The translations under genes were made by a program, and so were the position numbers. From positions 1,178,001 to 1,242,000 of the forward strand of contig NZ_WARX01000001.1 in assembly GCF_009720385.1 (NCBI RefSeq): a stretch of 64,000 bases of DNA, read 5' to 3'. Shown one piece after another: positions 1-9,057 of this stretch. Each line of letters opens with the position of its first letter. Position 1 is the stretch's first letter. The notes beneath the pieces were generated by a model that was given only the letters and a program-made list of their open reading frames with translations, had not been told where the DNA came from and made no database searches. Origin of the DNA: Catellatospora vulcania. Lineage in GTDB: Bacteria; Actinomycetota; Actinomycetes; Mycobacteriales; Micromonosporaceae.

Positions 1-357
1 CCCACCCCCAAGCCCAGCCCCAAGCCCACGGCGAAGCTGAAGGCGCTCTCGTTGCAGGTCGCCGTCAACGGCTCGAAGTTCACCGCCACGCTCACCGCGA
101 CCGTCACCGGCACGGGGCCGGTCCGCATCCGGGTCGACTTCAACTACCCGACGGGCGGCGTGGGCACCGGCGACATCGTCCGCTACGTCACCGTCAACGG
201 CACCGGCAGCCAGTCCGTGAAGACCGTCTCGACCAGCGTCGGCCTCAGCACGGTCTGCGCGCACCCGGACACCCCGCTCGGCCGGGGCATCAGCGCCAGC
301 GTCCAGGTTCCGCCGCACGGCGATTTCTACCGCACCGAGCTGGCCGACTGCCCGTGA
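1..357 (+). CDS. C-terminal part of a secreted or membrane protein with Pro/Lys linker (partial)
   Basis: The reading frame is open from the first base, so the start lies outside the window. The visible part begins with a short repetitive Pro-Thr-Lys linker (PTPKPSPKPT), which in actinomycetes typically joins a kinase, a membrane segment or a secreted domain to a terminal module. About 100 residues follow, rich in Thr, Val and Gly with alternating hydrophobics, consistent with an all-beta sandwich. Two cysteines (in STVCAHP and LADCP) could form a disulfide, which suggests an extracytoplasmic location. The stop is at 355-357. The family is not recognised and no catalytic motif is visible. Confidence 0.6.
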   Translation, partial: PTPKPSPKPTAKLKALSLQVAVNGSKFTATLTATVTGTGPVRIRVDFNYPTGGVGTGDIVRYVTVNGTGSQSVKTVSTSVGLSTVCAHPDTPLGRGISASVQVPPHGDFYRTELADCP

Positions 358-501
358 CCCGGCCCGTCGGCCGCTGACGCCGCCCACGGCATTTCGGTGC
401 CGGACACGACACTCGCCACGGTCGTCCGGTGGCCGGTGTGCGCCATGCTAGGCGCAGCCGCGTCCTGGGTAGGGCAGGGCCGACGACCTAAGGATGTGAC
501 C

Positions 502-780
502 ATGCCCGAGATGCACGTGTCGCTCGACAGCGACGACCTCAACGCCGTGGAGCGCAAGCTCCAGGTGCCCCTGGAGGCGCAGCTGACCTCCGCGCTGGAG
601 CAGGCCGCCAACCGCGTCGCCGACCAGTACGACGGGCAGGGCGAGGCCGAGGTCGCGGACTGGATCCTCCGCGAGGCCCGCGCGGGCCTGCACCCCGACA
701 TCGCCGAGGGCTTCCAGCCCGACGAGGCGAAGCTGCGCGAGGTGGCGCGGGCCGTGATGCGCGGGGAACGGTTCGCCTGA
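502..780 (+). CDS. Small acidic hypothetical protein (92 aa)
   Basis: The start at 502 is chosen because an AAGGA ribosome site (490-494) lies 7 bases upstream and the sequence looks protein-like from MPEMHVSLDS onward; the frame is open further upstream but that part is not convincing. The product is acidic and predicted mostly helical, with no signal peptide and no membrane segment, so it is probably cytoplasmic. It is a single gene between the partial gene on the left and the lectin-like gene on the right. The family is not recognised. A small helical DNA- or protein-binding role is possible but nothing in the sequence proves it. Confidence 0.65.
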   Translation: MPEMHVSLDSDDLNAVERKLQVPLEAQLTSALEQAANRVADQYDGQGEAEVADWILREARAGLHPDIAEGFQPDEAKLREVARAVMRGERFA

Positions 781-905
781 GGCTGCTGCGGCGTGATGGG
801 GCCTGTGGTGGGAATGGGCAGGCCCCGAGCCGGTGCGGTCTGCGGCCGAGGCGAGGACGATATGGAGGAAGGGGCAATCGTTCGGTCTCGGACAAAGGGG
901 AAGCG

Positions 906-1763
906 ATGTCCTACACAGATCAGCTAATCAGGGCAGGCACGTGGGTTGAGGTACCAGGAGGGGGACGCACGATCGCCGGACCGGGCGTCACGGTCTCCGG
1001 CGCCAACGTGCTCGAACTCTTCGTGCGCGGCACCGACAGCCGCATCTACCGCAACCGGACCGGCAACTTCCCGTTCGGGCCCTGGACCAAGGTCGAGGGC
1101 GACGGCAAGACCGAGTCGACCCCGAACGCCGTCAACTTCAACGGCGAGTTGAACCTGTTCGTGCGCGGCACCGACGACCGCATCCTCCGCAACCGCTCCG
1201 GCGGTGCGGGCTTCGGCACGTGGCTCAAGGTCGAGGGCGGGGGCCTCACCTTCTCCGCACCCGCGCCGGTCGTCTTCGGCAACCGGCTGCACCTGTTCGT
1301 GCGCGGGACGGACCAGGGAATCCACCGTAACAGCAGCTCCGGCGGGTCCTTCGGCAACCGGTGGCGGGAGATCGGCGGCAAGACGCTGTCCGCACCCTGC
1401 GCGGTGGTGTTCCAGAACCGGCTCAATCTGTTCGTGCGCGGCACGGACAACCGCATCTACCGCAACGTCAGCGCCGACGGCAGCACGTTCGGCGGCTGGC
1501 TGGAGGTCGAAGGCGGCGGGCTCACGCATGACGGCCCCTGCGCCGTCGTCCTGAACAACCAGCTGCACCTGTTCGTGCAGGGCACCGACGACCGCATCTA
1601 CCGCAACAGGTCCGCCGGTAGCGGGTTCGCCGACCGGTGGCAGGAGGTCGAGGGCGGCGGCAGGACGCTGTCCGGGCCGGGCGCCACCGTCTTCGGCAAC
1701 GCGATCGAGCTGTTCGTGCGGGGCACCGACGACCGCATCTACCGGCAGTTCGCGTCCGCCTGA
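906..1763 (+). CDS. PLL-like beta-propeller lectin, six repeats
   Basis: The protein is 285 residues built of six near-identical units of about 46 residues. Each runs from a W-x-x-V-E-G-G-G stretch to a conserved L-F-V-R-G-T-D-x-R-I-Y-R-N signature. This pattern is that of the PLL/tectonin-type beta-propeller lectins, first known from Photorhabdus, which bind fucose and related sugars. Those proteins usually have seven blades, so six visible units may close with a shared or incomplete blade. There is no signal peptide. The start at 906 follows an AAAGGGG ribosome site. The gene stands alone. Sugar binding is inferred from the family; the actual ligand is unknown. Strong similarity between units suggests recent internal duplication. 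Confidence 0.75.
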   Translation: MSYTDQLIRAGTWVEVPGGGRTIAGPGVTVSGANVLELFVRGTDSRIYRNRTGNFPFGPWTKVEGDGKTESTPNAVNFNGELNLFVRGTDDRILRNRSGGAGFGTWLKVEGGGLTFSAPAPVVFGNRLHLFVRGTDQGIHRNSSSGGSFGNRWREIGGKTLSAPCAVVFQNRLNLFVRGTDNRIYRNVSADGSTFGGWLEVEGGGLTHDGPCAVVLNNQLHLFVQGTDDRIYRNRSAGSGFADRWQEVEGGGRTLSGPGATVFGNAIELFVRGTDDRIYRQFASA

Positions 1764-1826
1764 CGAGCGGGTCCCGGGCCGGCAGGCGGCGGTGCCGCGG
1801 TGCCGGCCCGAGACCAGGTTCCTGCG

Positions 1827-4043
1827 CTAGCGGCGGGGCCGCCGCCAGCGCAGCGGGCCCGGGTGCAGTGTCCACAGCAGCCGCCGCCACCACGAGCGGC
1901 GGGCCTTCAGCTCATCGATGTATGCCACCGCCCGGCCGCGGGCCGCCTCTGCTTCGGCGTCACCGGCCGTGCCCGGCCCGAACACCGTCTGGTTGACCGC
2001 GACCGCCAGCTCGTCCAGCGTCGGCGCGGCCAGGCGCACCTCATGCTTGCCGCGTACCGGCGCGGCGGCCTCGGCCGCGTGCGCGGCGACCTCGGCGGCG
2101 CTCAGATGCTCCGGCGCGCGCCGCCCGGCCAGCCGCAGCGCGTCGCCGACCTCCAGCCACGCGCCCTCGATCCGCGAATCCGGGCTGCCCTCATCGAGCC
2201 TGCGCCGCCGCAGCGCACCGCGGGCGACCAGCACGAACACCACGAACGCGGCCAGCAGCAGCACAACGAGCCCGCCGCCGCCCGCACCGGCGACCAAGGC
2301 CACGTTCGCGCCGCCAGCAGCCGTTGCGCTGGCCGCAGGTGCGGCGGTGGACGCGTCGGTGGTCGGGTCCAGGGTCGGGATCGGCTCGTCCGACGGCGGC
2401 GGTTCCGACGGCGGCGGCTTCGGCTTGAACTCGTCTTCCAGGGGCTTGGTCTCGGCGTTGGGTTCGGGCAACGGATGGAACGGCACCCAGCCCAGGTCCG
2501 TGAAGTACACCTCCGGCCAGGCCAGCGCGTCGCCGGCGGTGACCGCGTGGCTGCCGGCGCGGGCGGTGAACCCGACGACGACCCGGCTGGGCAGGTTCAG
2601 CAGCCGGGCCAGCACCGCGAACGACGCCGCGAACTGCTCCGACGTGCCCTTGCCCGCGCCCGTGCCGGGCGGGCCGAACAGGAAGAAGTTCAGGTTCGGG
2701 TACGCGTGCCCGCTGGGCGCCTGCGGGTCGAGTTTGTAGTGCTCGGACAGGAACTGCTCGATCGCCAGGGCCCGCTGGTACGGGGCCCCGTTGTCCGCGC
2801 CGAGCTGCTGCGCGAGCCGGCTGAGGTTGTCCGGCACGTTCGGGCCCAGCGTGATGTAGCGGGCCATGCCCGCGGGCACGTCGGCGACGGGCAGCAGGTT
2901 GATGTCGGGTTCGCTGTGCAGCGACGTGACGGTGTAGGTCATGCCCGCGCTGAGCCCTTCGGGGCGCAGCATGGTGCCGGTGGCCTGGTCGTAGGAGACG
3001 CGTACGCCGTCGACGTGGGCCGGGGTGGCGGCGGCGGGCAGCAGCTTGCCGGTGAGCCCGGCGACGGTGATGCGCTGCTGCACCGGGGTGGTGGCGACCT
3101 CGCCGGGCGGGCGGGGCAGGCTGCGCCCGGCCGGGCGGTAGGTCGCCCCGACCCGCCAGGTGACGCCGTCGTAGTCGGACAGCACGGCCAGCCGGATCCG
3201 GGTGTCGGCGGCGACGTCGGCGTCGAGCAGCTTCTCCTGCGGCTGCAGTGCCCAGCCGGACAGCCGGATCAGCGGGTTCTCGTCGAGGGCGTCGAGGACC
3301 GGCGGGTCGATGAGGCTGCGCGGGTCGAACGGCGCGGCGGTGACCTGCTGCGCCACCGGCGGGGCGGCCCCGGCCACCAGGGCCAGGATCAGCGCGAAGC
3401 CGGTGCCGCCGGCGAGCGCGGCCCGCAGCCGCAGCGCCCTGCGGGTGGCGGGGTCCAGGCCGGTGTCGGGGGTGCGGACCCGGCCGGTGAACGCCAGCGC
3501 CGCCACGGCCAGGGCCGCGAATCCCAGCGCGAGCCAGGGTGTACGCGGCGCGGCCGGGCCGACCAGCCACAGCGCCCCGGCGAACAGCAGCACCGGCGGG
3601 GTGAGCCCGACCAGGGTGCGCCGGGTGCGCACGGTCAGTTCCATCGCCATGAGCCCGGCCAGCCAGGTCGCGATGACGGGCACGGCGACCGTGTCCGGTT
3701 GCGGTTCGACGGGCACCAGCACGGCCAGCAGCCGGGGGATGCCGTCGCGCAGCGCCTCGGTGGCGATCGTCGGCAGGTCCCCGGTGATGCCGGCGCGCTG
3801 CGCGGACAGGTTCAGCGCGAACGCCAGGTATGCGGCCAGGCCGAGCACGGACACCGGTGCGACGGTCCAGGCCCGCAGCCGGGTCATGGCCAGGCTGATC
3901 GCCACCGACCCGGCTGCCGCGCCCGCGATCAGGACGGTGAACAGGGTGCCGTTGTAGATGCGGTCGGCGACCAGGCCGCTGAGCACGAGCATCGCCGTGA
4001 TCAGCGCCGGTGGCAACAGGATCCGCAGTGCGCGGGCTACCAT
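1827..4043 (-). CDS. TgpA-like transglutaminase-fold membrane protein, apparently inactive
   Basis: The order is: N-terminal hydrophobic helices (DUF3488/TgpA_N type, about residues 5-210), a periplasmic-side transglutaminase fold, an acidic Pro-rich stretch, one membrane helix (about 620-645) and a cytoplasmic DUF4129-like tail. In active members the core has Cys in xCEQFA and His in AHAWPEV. Here the corresponding stretches read GTSEQFAASFAV (near residue 467) and ALAWPEVYF (near 506), so Cys is Ser and His is Leu. The fold motif GWVPFHP is kept. Start 4043 is supported by GGACGGAG seven bases upstream and overlaps the end of the DUF58 gene by 7 bp, implying translational coupling. It is the last gene of the Fn3-MoxR-DUF58-TgpA operon. 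It is probably structural or binding rather than catalytic. Confidence 0.85.
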   Translation of the reverse strand: MVARALRILLPPALITAMLVLSGLVADRIYNGTLFTVLIAGAAAGSVAISLAMTRLRAWTVAPVSVLGLAAYLAFALNLSAQRAGITGDLPTIATEALRDGIPRLLAVLVPVEPQPDTVAVPVIATWLAGLMAMELTVRTRRTLVGLTPPVLLFAGALWLVGPAAPRTPWLALGFAALAVAALAFTGRVRTPDTGLDPATRRALRLRAALAGGTGFALILALVAGAAPPVAQQVTAAPFDPRSLIDPPVLDALDENPLIRLSGWALQPQEKLLDADVAADTRIRLAVLSDYDGVTWRVGATYRPAGRSLPRPPGEVATTPVQQRITVAGLTGKLLPAAATPAHVDGVRVSYDQATGTMLRPEGLSAGMTYTVTSLHSEPDINLLPVADVPAGMARYITLGPNVPDNLSRLAQQLGADNGAPYQRALAIEQFLSEHYKLDPQAPSGHAYPNLNFFLFGPPGTGAGKGTSEQFAASFAVLARLLNLPSRVVVGFTARAGSHAVTAGDALAWPEVYFTDLGWVPFHPLPEPNAETKPLEDEFKPKPPPSEPPPSDEPIPTLDPTTDASTAAPAASATAAGGANVALVAGAGGGGLVVLLLAAFVVFVLVARGALRRRRLDEGSPDSRIEGAWLEVGDALRLAGRRAPEHLSAAEVAAHAAEAAAPVRGKHEVRLAAPTLDELAVAVNQTVFGPGTAGDAEAEAARGRAVAYIDELKARRSWWRRLLWTLHPGPLRWRRPRR

Positions 4044-5218
4044 CGCGCGACTCCGTCCCATACCGCGGCGAAGTCCTCGCCGTCCTCGGCGCGTAGCAGC
4101 AGCACCCCGGCGGGCTGCGGCTCTTCTGCCAGGCGGGGGCCGAGCACGCCGACGGCGACCGACGGGAACGGGCCCTTGAGCCCGGACACCAGCGCGAGGT
4201 CGGCGAGCCCGGCGGTGCCGGTGAGGTAGATCAGGGTGTCGCCGGGGCGGTGCTGGCGCAGCCGGCTGGTCGCGTCGACCAGCAGATCGTCGCCGCCGGG
4301 CGCGGGCTCGGTCTCGGCGAGCAGGTCCAGCAGTCCCCGGGCCGCGCCGCGGATCCGGCCGCCGCCCGCGGCGGGGCCGCTGACCAGGTGCAGTGTCACG
4401 GGCAGGTCCTCGCGGGTCGCGGCGGCGACGATCGACGCGGCGGCCTCGCAGGCGCTCTCGAACGACACCGATCCGGCCGCCGTCCGGTCGGCCCACGAGG
4501 CGGCCCGGTCGTCGAGGAGCACGACCAGCTGCGGCAGGCTGGTGTCGAGGTGTTCGCGGACCATCAGCTCGCCGACCTTGGCGCTGGTGCGCCAGTGCAC
4601 GTGGCGCAGCTCGTCGCCGATGACGTATTCGCGCAGGGTGTCGAACGTGATCGCGCCGTGCGGGACCCGGTCGAGGCGGCCGTCGAGGCTGCGGGAGATG
4701 CCCGCGGGCACGGCCTGGATGAGGTGCGTCTTCGGGTAGACCCAGATGCGGGCGGTGTCGCCGTGGCTGCGCGACACCGACACCAGCCCGAGCGGGTCAC
4801 GCCGGGTGACCTGCAACGGGCCGACGTTGACGACGCCGCGGCGGTCGGTGGGCACCGGGTAGGACACGTCGGTGTCACGGCCGGGGCGCAGCCGCAGCAG
4901 CGGCACGGGCACGGTCGCGCCGTCCTGCCCGGCCCGGCCGCACCGGTCATGCGCGACGAGCGTGGCCGCGCCGAAGCGGCCGGTGTTGCGTACGGTCAGG
5001 GTCACGGTGCTGCCCTCGCCGCGTGAGACCCGGTCGGGTTCCACGGACCGGGTCACCGACAGCCGCGGCCGCAGGGCCGCGTGGACGAGCGCGTGCAGCT
5101 GGGCGATGACGGCGGTCGCGCCGAGCACCGCGAGTTCCGGGTAGCCGAAGGTGAAACCGGTGGCCAGCAGCGCCACGCCGCCGGCGGTCAGGCCCGCCCC
5201 CCGCAGCGTGACGATCAT
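4037..5218 (-). CDS. DUF58 domain protein (MoxR partner)
   Basis: The 393-residue protein has two hydrophobic helices at the N-terminus (about residues 6-45) and then a beta-rich region. The DUF58 signature follows around residue 209, with the motif LRHVHWRTSAKVGELMVRE, and then a vWA-like C-terminal domain. DUF58 proteins are standard partners of MoxR AAA+ ATPases. The pair is thought to help assemble or mature envelope or secreted complexes. Its ATG overlaps the stop of the moxR-like gene in an ATGA of 4 bp, and its own stop overlaps the TgpA-like start, so all three are translationally coupled. Function is inferred from family and operon. Confidence 0.88.
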   Translation of the reverse strand: MIVTLRGAGLTAGGVALLATGFTFGYPELAVLGATAVIAQLHALVHAALRPRLSVTRSVEPDRVSRGEGSTVTLTVRNTGRFGAATLVAHDRCGRAGQDGATVPVPLLRLRPGRDTDVSYPVPTDRRGVVNVGPLQVTRRDPLGLVSVSRSHGDTARIWVYPKTHLIQAVPAGISRSLDGRLDRVPHGAITFDTLREYVIGDELRHVHWRTSAKVGELMVREHLDTSLPQLVVLLDDRAASWADRTAAGSVSFESACEAAASIVAAATREDLPVTLHLVSGPAAGGGRIRGAARGLLDLLAETEPAPGGDDLLVDATSRLRQHRPGDTLIYLTGTAGLADLALVSGLKGPFPSVAVGVLGPRLAEEPQPAGVLLLRAEDGEDFAAVWDGVARW

Positions 5219-6237
5219 CCGGCGTGCCGCGCCGCCGCGGCCGGTTCGCCGGACGGGGACTCCTGGCCGGGCAGCGGTACCGGCACCGCCTCGACGGCGT
5301 CGCGCAGCACCTCGGTCGCGGTGACCCCGCGCAGCTGCGCGTCGGGGGTCAGCAGCACCCGGTGCGCGAACACCGGCTCGATCAGCACCTTCATGTCCTC
5401 GGGCAGCACGTAGCCGCGGCCCTCGGTCAGCGCGTACGCGCTCGCGGCGCGGGTCAGCGCGATCACACCGCGGGGGCTGACGCCGACCCGGACGTGTTTG
5501 TGCTCGCGGGTGGCCACGGCCAGCCGCACCGCGTACGCGTACAGCGGGTCGGCGATGTGCACCCGGTGCGCCAGCGCGACGGCCTCGCCGATCGTCTTGG
5601 TGTCGGTGACCGGGGTGATCGCGTCGGGGGAGCGCAGCGTGTGCCCGCGCAGCACCTCGATCTCGACGGCCTCGTCGGGGTAGCCGACGGACAGCTTCAT
5701 CAGGAACCGGTCGAGCTGCGCCTCGGGCAGCCGGTAGGTGCCGTCCATCTCGACCGGGTTCTGCGTGGCCACCACCAGGAACGGGCGCGGCACCGCGTGG
5801 CGTACGCCGTCGACGGTGACGTAGCGCTCCTCCATGACCTCCAGCAGCGCCGACTGCGTCTTCGGCGACGCCCGGTTGATCTCGTCGGCGATGACGATGT
5901 TCGCGAAGATCGGCCCCGGGTGGAACTCGAAGCCGCGGCTGGCCTGGTTGAAGATGGTCACGCCGCTGACGTCGGAGGGCAGCAGGTCCGGGGTGAACTG
6001 GATGCGCCGCCACGCGCCCTGCACCGACGCCGCGATCGCCCGCGCCAGGGTCGTCTTGCCGGTGCCCGGCACGTCCTCCAGCAGCACGTGGCCCTGGGCG
6101 AACATGGCGACCAGCGCCAGCCGGACCACCTCCGGCTTGCCGAGCACCACGGTCGAGATCGCGCCGGACAGCTTCGCGGTCAGGTCGGCGAACGCGCGGA
6201 CCTGACCGGCGGACAGCGGTGGGAGGGGCTGGTTCAT
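5215..6237 (-). CDS. MoxR-family AAA+ ATPase
   Basis: The 340-residue protein shows Walker A (EDVPGTGKTTLARAIA, about residues 50-62), Walker B (IVIADEINR, near 112) and the MoxR sensor region (PRPFLVVATQNPVEMDGTY). The lid domain has the typical GVSPRGVIALTRAA stretch. MoxR ATPases act as cytoplasmic chaperones that work with DUF58/vWA proteins. The gene sits between the Fn3 protein gene (90 bp upstream) and the DUF58 gene (4-bp ATGA overlap). The start ATG is at 6237. The motifs are complete, so the enzyme is expected to be active. The client is unknown; the neighbouring Fn3 protein and TgpA-like protein are the obvious candidates. Confidence 0.93.
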   Translation of the reverse strand: MNQPLPPLSAGQVRAFADLTAKLSGAISTVVLGKPEVVRLALVAMFAQGHVLLEDVPGTGKTTLARAIAASVQGAWRRIQFTPDLLPSDVSGVTIFNQASRGFEFHPGPIFANIVIADEINRASPKTQSALLEVMEERYVTVDGVRHAVPRPFLVVATQNPVEMDGTYRLPEAQLDRFLMKLSVGYPDEAVEIEVLRGHTLRSPDAITPVTDTKTIGEAVALAHRVHIADPLYAYAVRLAVATREHKHVRVGVSPRGVIALTRAASAYALTEGRGYVLPEDMKVLIEPVFAHRVLLTPDAQLRGVTATEVLRDAVEAVPVPLPGQESPSGEPAAAARHAG

Positions 6238-6327
6238 GACGGGAGTGTCCTTTGTGCTCGAAAGAGGGGCGGAGACGGAGAATCCCCGGCACGCGCGGTG
6301 AGGCTCGTGCCGGGGAAGCTCAGTGGA

Positions 6328-8928
6328 TCAGCATTGCGGCACGTCGTTGTAGTCGTCGCCGTCGTCGAGGTTGAGCCAGATGAAGGGGACGTAACGCTGG
6401 TTGCCGCGGTAGGTGATCTGGATCCACTTGTCGCTGCGCTTGTTGCTGTTCTCCCCGGCCGCGAACAGCTCGGCGTCACCGCTCTGGTTGCCGGCCGTGC
6501 CCTGCTTCCAGCAGAACGCCTTGAACGTGTCGCCGTTCTGGGCGTCGCCGACAGCTTCGTTGGACTGCTGGCGGGAGTTGCTGTAGATGCCGATGCCACT
6601 GGAGCAGCCCACGCAGCGGATCGTGCCGTTGAGCCGCCTGGTGCGCACCGTCACCGGACCCGACGTCGCGGTCGTGCCGGTCGCGTTCTTCACCGACACC
6701 GTGATCGTGAACGCGCTGTCGGTCGCGACCTCGTTGACGTCGTAGCCGCCCGCACCGGTGTTGCAGCCGACCGTGCGGTCCGCGCCGTTGATGGACACCG
6801 TGCAGGTCGCGGTGCCGCCGCCGTCGTCGTAGGCGAAGTTCACCGTGAAGCCCTTGTAGGTCGCGCCGCCGGCGGACACGTTCGACACTTTCGCGTCGGT
6901 GATGGTCTTCGCGCTGGTGGTGTCCTTCGGGCCGGTGCCGGCCTCGTTGACCGCTGCCACGTCGACCGACACGATCTCGCCGTCCGCGAACCCGTCCAGG
7001 GTCACGTTCGTGCCGGTGACGGTCTGCGTCTTGCCGCCCGCCGTCACCTTGTAGCCGGAGATCGGGCGGCCGTTGTCGGCCGGGGTCTGCCAGGCGACCC
7101 GGATGGAGCCCTTGGCGGTGCCGACGGTTGCCGCGGACAGGTTGCCCACCTGCGCGGGCTTGGTGAACGGCACCACCGAACCCGACGGCTGCGACACCTC
7201 CGAGCCCGCGCCCTTGTCGTTGACCGCGACGGCCGTGAACGCGTACTGCGTGCCGTAGTCCAGCTCGCCGTCCTTGATGACCAGCTTCGTCGCGCCGGAC
7301 GTGGTGCCGATCAGGGCGCCGCTGCCCGCGTTGATCGCGGTGACCTCGTACCTCGTGATCTTGCGGCCCTGGCCGTTGGCGGCGGTCCAGCTCACCTCGA
7401 CGGTGCCGTCGGGCTTCTCGACCGCCTTCAGGTTCGTCGGCGGATCCGGCACCTCACCGGTCGGCATCACCGGATTGCTCTTGCGCGACGGGCCGCTGCC
7501 CTTGCCGTTGACCGCGTACACGGTGAACGTGTACGTCTTGCCGTTGGTCAGCTTGTCGATCACCAGCGTGCGGTTGCGCGCGCCGACCGTCCAGGTCCGC
7601 CCGTCGCCCTCCACCACGTACTTGGTGATCTTCGAGAGGTTCTCGGGAGCCTTGCCCCAGCTCAGCCGCACCTTCGTGTCGCCCGACGCGGCGGTGACGT
7701 TGCGCGGCGCGCCCGGCTTGCCAGGCTGCGGCTTCGGCGGGGCCGGCGGGATCACCGGCGGCGGGGTGCCGCCCACGACGTCGTCGTTGAACTTGTCGAC
7801 GACCTTGACCTGGTGCTTGTCGTTGACCACCCGGGCCGTCGACGAGCCCGGCGCGTTGATGAACAGCTGGTTCTCGCGCACCTCCAGGTCGAGCCGCCCA
7901 CCGGGCTTGCCCGCCTCGATCGTGTTGACCAGCTTGCCCTCACGGTCGAGCGCGTACACCTTGCCCGCGGCGTCGTCGGCCACGTAGAACCAGCCCGCCC
8001 AGGCCACCGCCGGGCGCACCGTCCCCCCGGCGCCGGGCACCGTGAACTCGTGCACCTTTTCACCGGAGATGACATACACCTTGCGGCCGTCGACCACCGT
8101 CACCGCGAGGTCCTGCCCGGCCGTACGCTCCGGCAGCTCACCGCCTGCCGCACCGGCGATCTCGACCTTCTTCAGGTCGTCGCCGCGCAGCAGGGTCAGC
8201 GAGCCGTTCGTCTGGTCCAGCACCGCGACGCCGTCGTCCAGGGCCGACAGTGCCAGGTCGTGGAACGCCTCGGCGACCGGCTCGGTGCGCACCAGCGACG
8301 GGCCGCTGCCGCCGGTGCCGCCCGACGGCGGCGACAGGGGCGCGGGGGTGATCGCCGAAACGGTGCCCTGGCTGGGCACGGCGACCCAGAGCCGGCCCGT
8401 GCCGTCGAAGTGCCCGCCGGTGATGCCCGGCGGGTAGCGCAGCGGCTCGCCGATCGGCTGGAGCGTCGCCGGGTCCAGCTGGCGCACCACGCCCTGCACG
8501 GGGTCGATGATGAACGCCGCCTGGTTGTGCAGCGCCACCTGCACACCCAGGCCTGCCTGCGACTCCTGTGACGCGGTGATCTGCAGCGTCGCCGGGTCGA
8601 GGGCGCTGATGCGGCCGGTGTGCTGGTCGCGCACGATCAGATACCGGTCGGACTGGCTGACCTGCACGTAGTGGCCCTGCGAGGCCACCAGGGCCTGCGA
8701 GCGGGTGTCCACTTTGCCGGTCAGTCCGTTGACCCGGGCGATCTCGCCGCGGCTGAGGCTCCACAGCCAGGAGCTGCTGTCGAAGCTGGCCGAGACCTGG
8801 TCGTTGGCGCTGATCCCGAACCAGGTCAGGCTTATGGCCGCCAGCATCGCCAGCACCGTGACGATGGTGACGACGCCACCCTTGGTCCGTGCCTTGCGTG
8901 TGATCGCGCTCGGTGACAGATCCGCCAC
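6328..8928 (-). CDS. Membrane-anchored propeller and fibronectin type III protein
   Basis: The 866-residue protein has a short basic N-terminus and one membrane helix (about residues 18-40). A long stretch resembling a beta-propeller follows (about 45-370), then a Pro-rich linker. Three fibronectin type III domains lie at about 407-490, 492-585 and 588-675. The cysteine-containing C-terminal module ends near WIQITYRGNQRYVPFIWLN, which resembles an SH3-like or cell-wall-binding fold. The start is GTG at 8928 with GGGGAGGGG just upstream. It is the first gene of the four-gene envelope operon with MoxR, DUF58 and the TgpA-like protein, an order I know from other actinomycetes. It is probably the exported substrate or structural component of that system. 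Confidence 0.85.
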   Translation of the reverse strand: MADLSPSAITRKARTKGGVVTIVTVLAMLAAISLTWFGISANDQVSASFDSSSWLWSLSRGEIARVNGLTGKVDTRSQALVASQGHYVQVSQSDRYLIVRDQHTGRISALDPATLQITASQESQAGLGVQVALHNQAAFIIDPVQGVVRQLDPATLQPIGEPLRYPPGITGGHFDGTGRLWVAVPSQGTVSAITPAPLSPPSGGTGGSGPSLVRTEPVAEAFHDLALSALDDGVAVLDQTNGSLTLLRGDDLKKVEIAGAAGGELPERTAGQDLAVTVVDGRKVYVISGEKVHEFTVPGAGGTVRPAVAWAGWFYVADDAAGKVYALDREGKLVNTIEAGKPGGRLDLEVRENQLFINAPGSSTARVVNDKHQVKVVDKFNDDVVGGTPPPVIPPAPPKPQPGKPGAPRNVTAASGDTKVRLSWGKAPENLSKITKYVVEGDGRTWTVGARNRTLVIDKLTNGKTYTFTVYAVNGKGSGPSRKSNPVMPTGEVPDPPTNLKAVEKPDGTVEVSWTAANGQGRKITRYEVTAINAGSGALIGTTSGATKLVIKDGELDYGTQYAFTAVAVNDKGAGSEVSQPSGSVVPFTKPAQVGNLSAATVGTAKGSIRVAWQTPADNGRPISGYKVTAGGKTQTVTGTNVTLDGFADGEIVSVDVAAVNEAGTGPKDTTSAKTITDAKVSNVSAGGATYKGFTVNFAYDDGGGTATCTVSINGADRTVGCNTGAGGYDVNEVATDSAFTITVSVKNATGTTATSGPVTVRTRRLNGTIRCVGCSSGIGIYSNSRQQSNEAVGDAQNGDTFKAFCWKQGTAGNQSGDAELFAAGENSNKRSDKWIQITYRGNQRYVPFIWLNLDDGDDYNDVPQC

Positions 8929-9057
8929 GGATCGCCCCTCCCCATGAGCGCGGGGTGCTTTTTGTCGCGTTCACCCCGCTCGCCGACTGGCGTTCTCCCC
9001 AGAAGCCGACGTCATCCTAGGCGCTGCAGGTCAACGGTGAAAGTCGAGTGAGGACGC

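Noticed and set aside
1800-4229. Long open frame of about 800 codons on the plus strand opposite the TgpA-like gene
   Set aside because: It is an antisense shadow: the composition is dominated by Arg, Gly, Gln and Ala without domains, while the minus strand encodes recognisable membrane and transglutaminase-fold sequence.
4037-6292. A single 751-codon minus-strand frame joining MoxR and DUF58 regions
   Set aside because: Only the DUF58 half is protein-like in this frame. The MoxR protein is in another frame, and the two genes overlap by 4 bp (ATGA) as separate cistrons.
5224-8571. Plus-strand open frame of more than 1100 codons
   Set aside because: Shadow of the MoxR and Fn3 genes; Arg/Val/Gly/His-rich with no recognisable domain, a product of high GC at third codon positions.
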